A program made the position numbers and the translations under genes. From assembly GCA_046094425.1 (NCBI GenBank), contig JBJTHI010000249.1:1-9552 (forward strand): a DNA stretch of 9,552 nucleotides, read 5' to 3'. Of the stretch, positions 6,469-9,552 are shown piece by piece. The DNA comes from JANPCX01 sp046094425. Its GTDB lineage: Bacteria; Pseudomonadota; Gammaproteobacteria; Burkholderiales; Burkholderiaceae_C. The notes below the pieces were generated by a model. The model saw nothing but the letters and a program-made list of their open reading frames with translations. It made no database searches and was not told the DNA's origin. How positions within the stretch are numbered: position 1 is the stretch's first letter; every line of letters begins with the position of its first letter.

Positions 6469-6919
6469 AGTTCAATGGATATGCCAAGGCGAATTTGCCA
6501 CCAAGAAGTACAGCCGCCGCCACGAATGGCGTTTTGACGGCGGCGTGGTGGTGCCGGGCTCATCCTCTCCCCATGTGGTGCCCCTGCCTTATTCCGATGC
6601 GAGCGCTGTCGATCCCGAAGAGGCCTTTGTCGCGTCACTGTCGAGTTGCCACATGTTGTGGTTTCTGGACTTGGCCTGTCGCGCCGGGTTTGAAGTCGCC
6701 TCTTACAGCGATGTTGCCCAGGGCGAGATGGGGCCAGATGAGTGCGGTCGTTGGGTGATCAAAACCGTTTGCTTGCGGCCCGCCACACGTTTTGCTGGGA
6801 GCAAGCAACCTGATATGGCAGCCCTGGAGCAACTGCACCACCGCGCCCACGAAGAGTGCTTTATCGCTAACTCGGTAAAAACGGAAATTCGCTGCGAACC
6901 GTCCATCGTTCCTACTTGA
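6449..6919 (+). CDS. OsmC-like protein (thiol peroxidase fold)
   Basis: The 156-residue product matches the OsmC/Ohr superfamily. It has the two conserved cysteines in their usual settings: C67 in SLSSCHMLWFL (64-73) and C137 in HEECFIANSV (134-143). These form the redox pair that reduces organic hydroperoxides, so a cytoplasmic detoxifying role is likely. It is closer to the general OsmC-like group than to Ohr proper, and the natural substrate is unknown. The start is supported by AGGAG at 6438-6442, six bases before ATG, inside the end of the GNAT gene; a longer frame back to 6380 runs through that gene and is rejected. The 20-base overlap implies coupled expression with the GNAT. Confidence 0.9.
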   Translation: MSTHTAEVQWICQGEFATKKYSRRHEWRFDGGVVVPGSSSPHVVPLPYSDASAVDPEEAFVASLSSCHMLWFLDLACRAGFEVASYSDVAQGEMGPDECGRWVIKTVCLRPATRFAGSKQPDMAALEQLHHRAHEECFIANSVKTEIRCEPSIVPT

Positions 6920-6942
6920 GACCTCATCCACCAGGTGCCTCT

Positions 6943-7614
6943 ATGTACTGCCCTTCCCACTTTGTCGAAGAACGCCCCGAGGTGATGCAGCAGTTGATGC
7001 AATCCCATCCTTTGGGGTTGCTCGTCACGCACGATGGGCAGGAGATTGAAGCCAATCCGATTCCTTGGCTGCTGGATCCCGATCCCGATGGTGGGCCGGG
7101 AATCCTGCGCGCCCATGTAGCGCGCGCCAACCCTGTTTGGCAGCGCACCCGGTGCGATGTGGACTCTTTGGTTGTATTCCAAGGGCCTCAGCACTATGTC
7201 AGCCCGAACTGGTACCCGAGCAAAAAGCTTACCCATCAAGAAGTTCCCACTTGGAACTACTGCATGGTGCAGGGGCGTGGTCGCTTGAAAGTTCACGAAG
7301 ACGCAGACTGGTTGCTGGACTTGGTCTCTCGTTTGAGCGCGGAACATGAACAAGCCATGCACGAACAAACCCAGGCACAGCCCTGGTCAGTGAACGATGC
7401 ACCAAAGGCTTACATCGACAAAATGCTCAGGGCCATCGTTGGCATCGAGTTGGTGCTGACCTCACTCACCGGTAAATGGAAGGTAAGCCAGAACAAAAAA
7501 GAAGCGGATCGCCAAGGTGTGGTGGCCGCATTGCAATCTTTAGAACCCGAGCAAGCCAGGGCGATGGCCGCTCAGGTGGCCGAGCCCGGTGCTTCTCCGC
7601 GCGCCGCGCGATAG
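6943..7614 (+). CDS. paiB: PaiB-like FMN-binding negative transcriptional regulator
   Basis: The 223-residue product shows the PaiB signature order: MYCPSHF (1-7) at the N-terminus, HYVSPNWYPSK (84-94), VPTWNY (101-106) and IVGIELVLTSLTGKWKVSQN (165-184). The fold is an FMN-binding split barrel related to pyridoxamine phosphate oxidase. In Bacillus subtilis PaiB represses sporulation and degradative-enzyme genes; what it does in proteobacteria is unclear. A TTG at 6916 overlapping the OsmC stop could extend it by nine residues, but ATG 6943 begins the conserved motif and has AGGTG five bases before it. The last 14 residues, alanine- and arginine-rich, are encoded entirely in the overlap with the convergent thioesterase gene and seem to be a lineage-specific tail. 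Confidence 0.9.
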   Translation: MYCPSHFVEERPEVMQQLMQSHPLGLLVTHDGQEIEANPIPWLLDPDPDGGPGILRAHVARANPVWQRTRCDVDSLVVFQGPQHYVSPNWYPSKKLTHQEVPTWNYCMVQGRGRLKVHEDADWLLDLVSRLSAEHEQAMHEQTQAQPWSVNDAPKAYIDKMLRAIVGIELVLTSLTGKWKVSQNKKEADRQGVVAALQSLEPEQARAMAAQVAEPGASPRAAR

Positions 7615-8069
7615 CGCTGCTCTAATTCTTGACGCTGTTTTTTGCGCAAGGCAGCGGCTTCAAACCGGCGACGCTCTTCGTCGGTCTCCAGCTTCAAGGC
7701 AGGCACTTTCACTGGCTTGCCATCGTCGCCCACTGCCACCATGGTGAAAAAACAGCTATTGGCATGGCGCACCACTTGGCTGCGAATGTTCTCGGCCAGC
7801 ACCTTGATGCCCACTTCCATCGATGACGTGCCCGTGTGGTTCACACTGGCTAAAAACGTGACCAACTCGCCCACGTGGATGGGTTGCCGGAAGGTGACCT
7901 GATCCACCGACAAAGTCACCACATAACGACCGGCGTAACGGCTGGCGCAGGCATAAGCCACTTGGTCGAGAAACTTCAATATGCTGCCGCCGTGCACATT
8001 GCCGGAGAAGTTGGCCATGTCGGGCGTCATCAGCACGGTCATGGAAAGTTGGTGGTTGGGTAGGTCCAT
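7572..8069 (-). CDS. Acyl-CoA thioesterase, YciA/BACH-type hotdog
   Basis: The 165-residue product is a single hotdog domain with a charged C-terminal tail. GNVHGGSILKFLDQVAYACAS (23-43) carries the conserved N24, H26-G-G and D35 of the YciA/cytosolic acyl-CoA hydrolase group. TLSVDQVTFRQPIHVGELVTF (52-72) is the next characteristic strand pair. It hydrolyses acyl-CoA to free acid and CoA in the cytoplasm; chain-length preference is not predictable. The tail (about 130-165, rich in R, E and Q) overlaps paiB on the opposite strand by 43 bases. The gene starts three bases after the alr stop and so is probably translated from the alr mRNA. Confidence 0.92.
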   Translation of the reverse strand: MDLPNHQLSMTVLMTPDMANFSGNVHGGSILKFLDQVAYACASRYAGRYVVTLSVDQVTFRQPIHVGELVTFLASVNHTGTSSMEVGIKVLAENIRSQVVRHANSCFFTMVAVGDDGKPVKVPALKLETDEERRRFEAAALRKKQRQELEQRYRAARGEAPGSAT

Positions 8070-8072
8070 GGT

Positions 8073-9185
8073 TCAACTCTTCTGTAGCGGGTCAACACGG
8101 GTGGGCACACGCTGGGCCAAGGCGCACATCAACTCGTAGCCCACCGTGCCGGCGGCCTGCGCGACCTCGTCGATGGGCAAGCGCGCGCCGCTGGCATCTT
8201 GTCCCCACAGCGTCACGGGCGAGCCCACGCTGGCTTGTGGCACGGCCGTTAAATCAACCGTGATCATGTCCATCGACACCCGTCCGGCCATAGGGCAACG
8301 CACACCGTCAACCAACACCGGCGTTCCATTGGGAATCACACGCGGATAACCATCGGCATAACCGCAGGCCACCACGCCGATGCGCATGGCCCGAGGTGCG
8401 GTGTAGCTGCTGCCGTAGCCCACATGATCACCCGCTTGCAGCTCTTGCGCCGCAATGATTTCACTGCGCAAACTCATGGTGGGCCATAAGTTCCAATGGG
8501 CCGCGGTGTGCTCGGGGTGGTCAGGCGAGGAGCCGTACACCATGATGCCTGGGCGTATCCAATCGGCGCGAACGCCTTCTGCGCTGCTACCAAAACGCAG
8601 CGTGGCCGCGCTGTTGCACAAAGAACGCTCGCCGGGCAAGTCCAAGGTAGTTTGGTTGAACACTTGCAACTGCTGCGCAATGCCCTCGGGGCCATCTGCC
8701 GTAGCAAAGTGCGTCATCAAGGTGATGTTGTCCACTTGTGTGAGGCCAGACAAACGCAACCAAGCGCGCCGGTAGTGGGCAGGCGCAAACCCCAAACGGT
8801 TCATGCCGCTGTTCATTTTCAGGAACACATGCTGGGCGCTGTTGGTTTTGTGCGCGGCCAGCCAATCAATTTGCGCTTCGTGGTGCACGGTGTGCCACAG
8901 ATTCAGGCGCGAACACCACTCCAAATCGCGCGCTTCAAAACACCCTTCCAGCATCAAGATGGGCCCGCGCCAACCCAGGGCGCGGATGCGGGCGGCTTCG
9001 TCGAAGTCGAGCAAGGCAAAACCATCGGCCCCCTTGAGGCCTTCGTAGGCGCGCTCCAAACCGTGGCCGTAGGCATTGGCTTTCACCACAGCCCAACATT
9101 TCGCATCGGGCGCAGCCGCCCTGGCGGTCACCAGGTTGTGTTCCAAGGCGTCGGGGTGAATCAGGGCGTGTATGGGACGGGGCAT
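8073..9185 (-). CDS. alr: Alanine racemase
   Basis: The 370-residue product has the normal length and both catalytic residues. K35 in AVVKANAYGHG (32-42) is the PLP-binding lysine on the TIM barrel, and Y261 in GYGSSYTAP (256-264) is the opposite catalytic tyrosine. MNSGMNRLGF (124-133), RPGIMVYG (211-218) and GRVSMDM (301-307) are further family blocks. It interconverts L- and D-alanine, supplying D-alanine for peptidoglycan. No clear Shine-Dalgarno sequence precedes the ATG, but the N-terminus is right for the family. It is followed after three bases by the thioesterase gene, and its upstream region runs within about 35 bases into the border of a large foldback repeat, which may supply or limit its promoter. 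Confidence 0.97.
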   Translation of the reverse strand: MPRPIHALIHPDALEHNLVTARAAAPDAKCWAVVKANAYGHGLERAYEGLKGADGFALLDFDEAARIRALGWRGPILMLEGCFEARDLEWCSRLNLWHTVHHEAQIDWLAAHKTNSAQHVFLKMNSGMNRLGFAPAHYRRAWLRLSGLTQVDNITLMTHFATADGPEGIAQQLQVFNQTTLDLPGERSLCNSAATLRFGSSAEGVRADWIRPGIMVYGSSPDHPEHTAAHWNLWPTMSLRSEIIAAQELQAGDHVGYGSSYTAPRAMRIGVVACGYADGYPRVIPNGTPVLVDGVRCPMAGRVSMDMITVDLTAVPQASVGSPVTLWGQDASGARLPIDEVAQAAGTVGYELMCALAQRVPTRVDPLQKS

Positions 9186-9252
9186 GGACGTGCGGAGTTA
9201 CGTGGCTGTATTGAACTAGGGCCTGTTAACACTAAAAGGAAGCCCACGCCGT

Positions 9253-9343
9253 TGTCTGGCTGGCCCCAGAGCTAGGCGCGAGCGAGGCCGTGGGCCTGCG
9301 GCCCACAACGAGTTCGCAACGACGCCCTGGGGCCAGCCAGACA
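9253..9343. repeat. Inner 91-bp module bounded by a 17-bp inverted repeat
   Basis: TGTCTGGCTGGCCCCAG at 9253-9269 is the exact reverse complement of CTGGGGCCAGCCAGACA at 9327-9343. A third copy lies at 9469-9485 and a fourth, cut off with one mismatch, begins at 9543. The module therefore occurs twice, in opposite orientation, one in each arm of the foldback. Between the 17-mers is a short hairpin, GTGGGCC (9290-9296) and GGCCCAC (9300-9306). Confidence 0.85.
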
Positions 9344-9395
9344 CCGGCCCTTCGGGTGATCTCCACAAAAGCCCACCATCAAGGCGCAAAGCACA

Positions 9396-9415
9396 GCTGT
9401 GGCATTTGCCACAGC
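9396..9415. repeat. Central hairpin of the foldback repeat
   Basis: GCTGTGGCA (9396-9404) and TGCCACAGC (9407-9415) are perfect reverse complements around TT. This hairpin lies near the middle of the 57-base centre of the foldback structure and would form the tip of a cruciform or RNA fold. Confidence 0.8.
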
Positions 9416-9552
9416 CAGCATTTGCAACGCGGAGGGTGGGCTTTTGTGGAGATCACCCGAAGGGCCGGTGTCTGGCTGGCCCCAGGGCGTCGTTGCGAAC
9501 GCGGTGTGGGCCGCAGGCCCACGGCCTCGCTCGCGCCTAGCTCTGGGGGCAG

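Larger units (their letters stand above)
9186..9552. repeat. Non-coding region with large complex foldback repeat, truncated by window end
   Basis: No gene was found here. A left arm (9260-9377) pairs with a right arm (9435-9552) over 118 bases with only three mismatches, and the pairing reaches the last base of the window, so the element continues outside. The 57-base centre (9378-9434) is not part of the arms. A possible outer border is GGGCCTGTTAACACTA at 9219-9234. High GC, absence of coding frames and nested palindromes suggest a foldback or MITE-like repeat family. Whether it is mobile cannot be told from one copy. Confidence 0.85.

Noticed and set aside
8496..9275. Long plus-strand open frame opposite alr
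   Set aside because: It lies antisense to a clearly conserved alanine racemase; long shadow frames are expected in GC-rich genes and it shows no recognisable domain.
9253..9552. CRISPR array as explanation for the repeated motifs at the right end
   Set aside because: Copies alternate in orientation, spacing is irregular for an array, and the whole forms a single foldback rather than direct repeats with spacers.

Overview
The window reads as GC-rich chromosomal DNA of a betaproteobacterium, most likely Comamonadaceae (Burkholderiales). That placement is an inference from codon use, protein style and tight gene packing; no rRNA or other lineage marker is present. It holds twelve complete protein genes, the first ten codons of a transposase at the left edge, and a large foldback repeat cut off by the right edge. 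No tRNA, rRNA, CRISPR array or clear intrinsic terminator was seen.

Left region (1-1459). The first 30 bases, read on the minus strand, encode the start of an IS4-type transposase, so an insertion sequence enters from the left and ends shortly before the 3' end of a secreted fasciclin-domain gene. That gene is transcribed leftward and diverges from a TetR-family regulator. The 194-bp gap between them carries a 35-bp inverted repeat lying over the best promoter of the fasciclin gene, a layout expected if the regulator controls its neighbour. The regulator has no ribosome binding site, and a -10 box sits so close to its ATG that a leaderless mRNA is likely.

Middle-left block (1448-5858, all minus strand). 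Six genes follow one another in the order MocR-type regulator, GlsB/YeaQ small membrane protein, UPF0149/SEC-C protein, P-loop kinase-like ATPase, metallophosphoesterase and universal stress protein. Gaps are 53, 32, 17, 18 and 73 bases. The middle four at least look co-transcribed. Two are associated with stress by family, two are nucleotide or phosphoester enzymes of unknown substrate, and no shared pathway is evident.

Middle-right block (5859-7614). Divergent from the MocR-type regulator is a three-gene run: GNAT acetyltransferase, OsmC-like peroxidase, and PaiB-like FMN-binding regulator. The first two genes overlap by 20 bases and the third starts 23 bases after the second. A GNAT with a PaiB recalls the Bacillus subtilis paiAB pair. 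Here an OsmC is inserted and a PLP-fold regulator stands opposite, with a good promoter and two small palindromes in the shared gap.

Right region (7572-9552). A YciA-like acyl-CoA thioesterase overlaps the end of paiB tail-to-tail by 43 bases and is transcribed just after alanine racemase (alr, 3-base gap). Upstream of alr lies a complex foldback repeat with near-perfect arms of at least 118 bases, a nested 17-bp motif and a 57-base centre with its own hairpin. It looks like a non-coding repeat element of MITE or foldback type and is the most unusual structure in the window.
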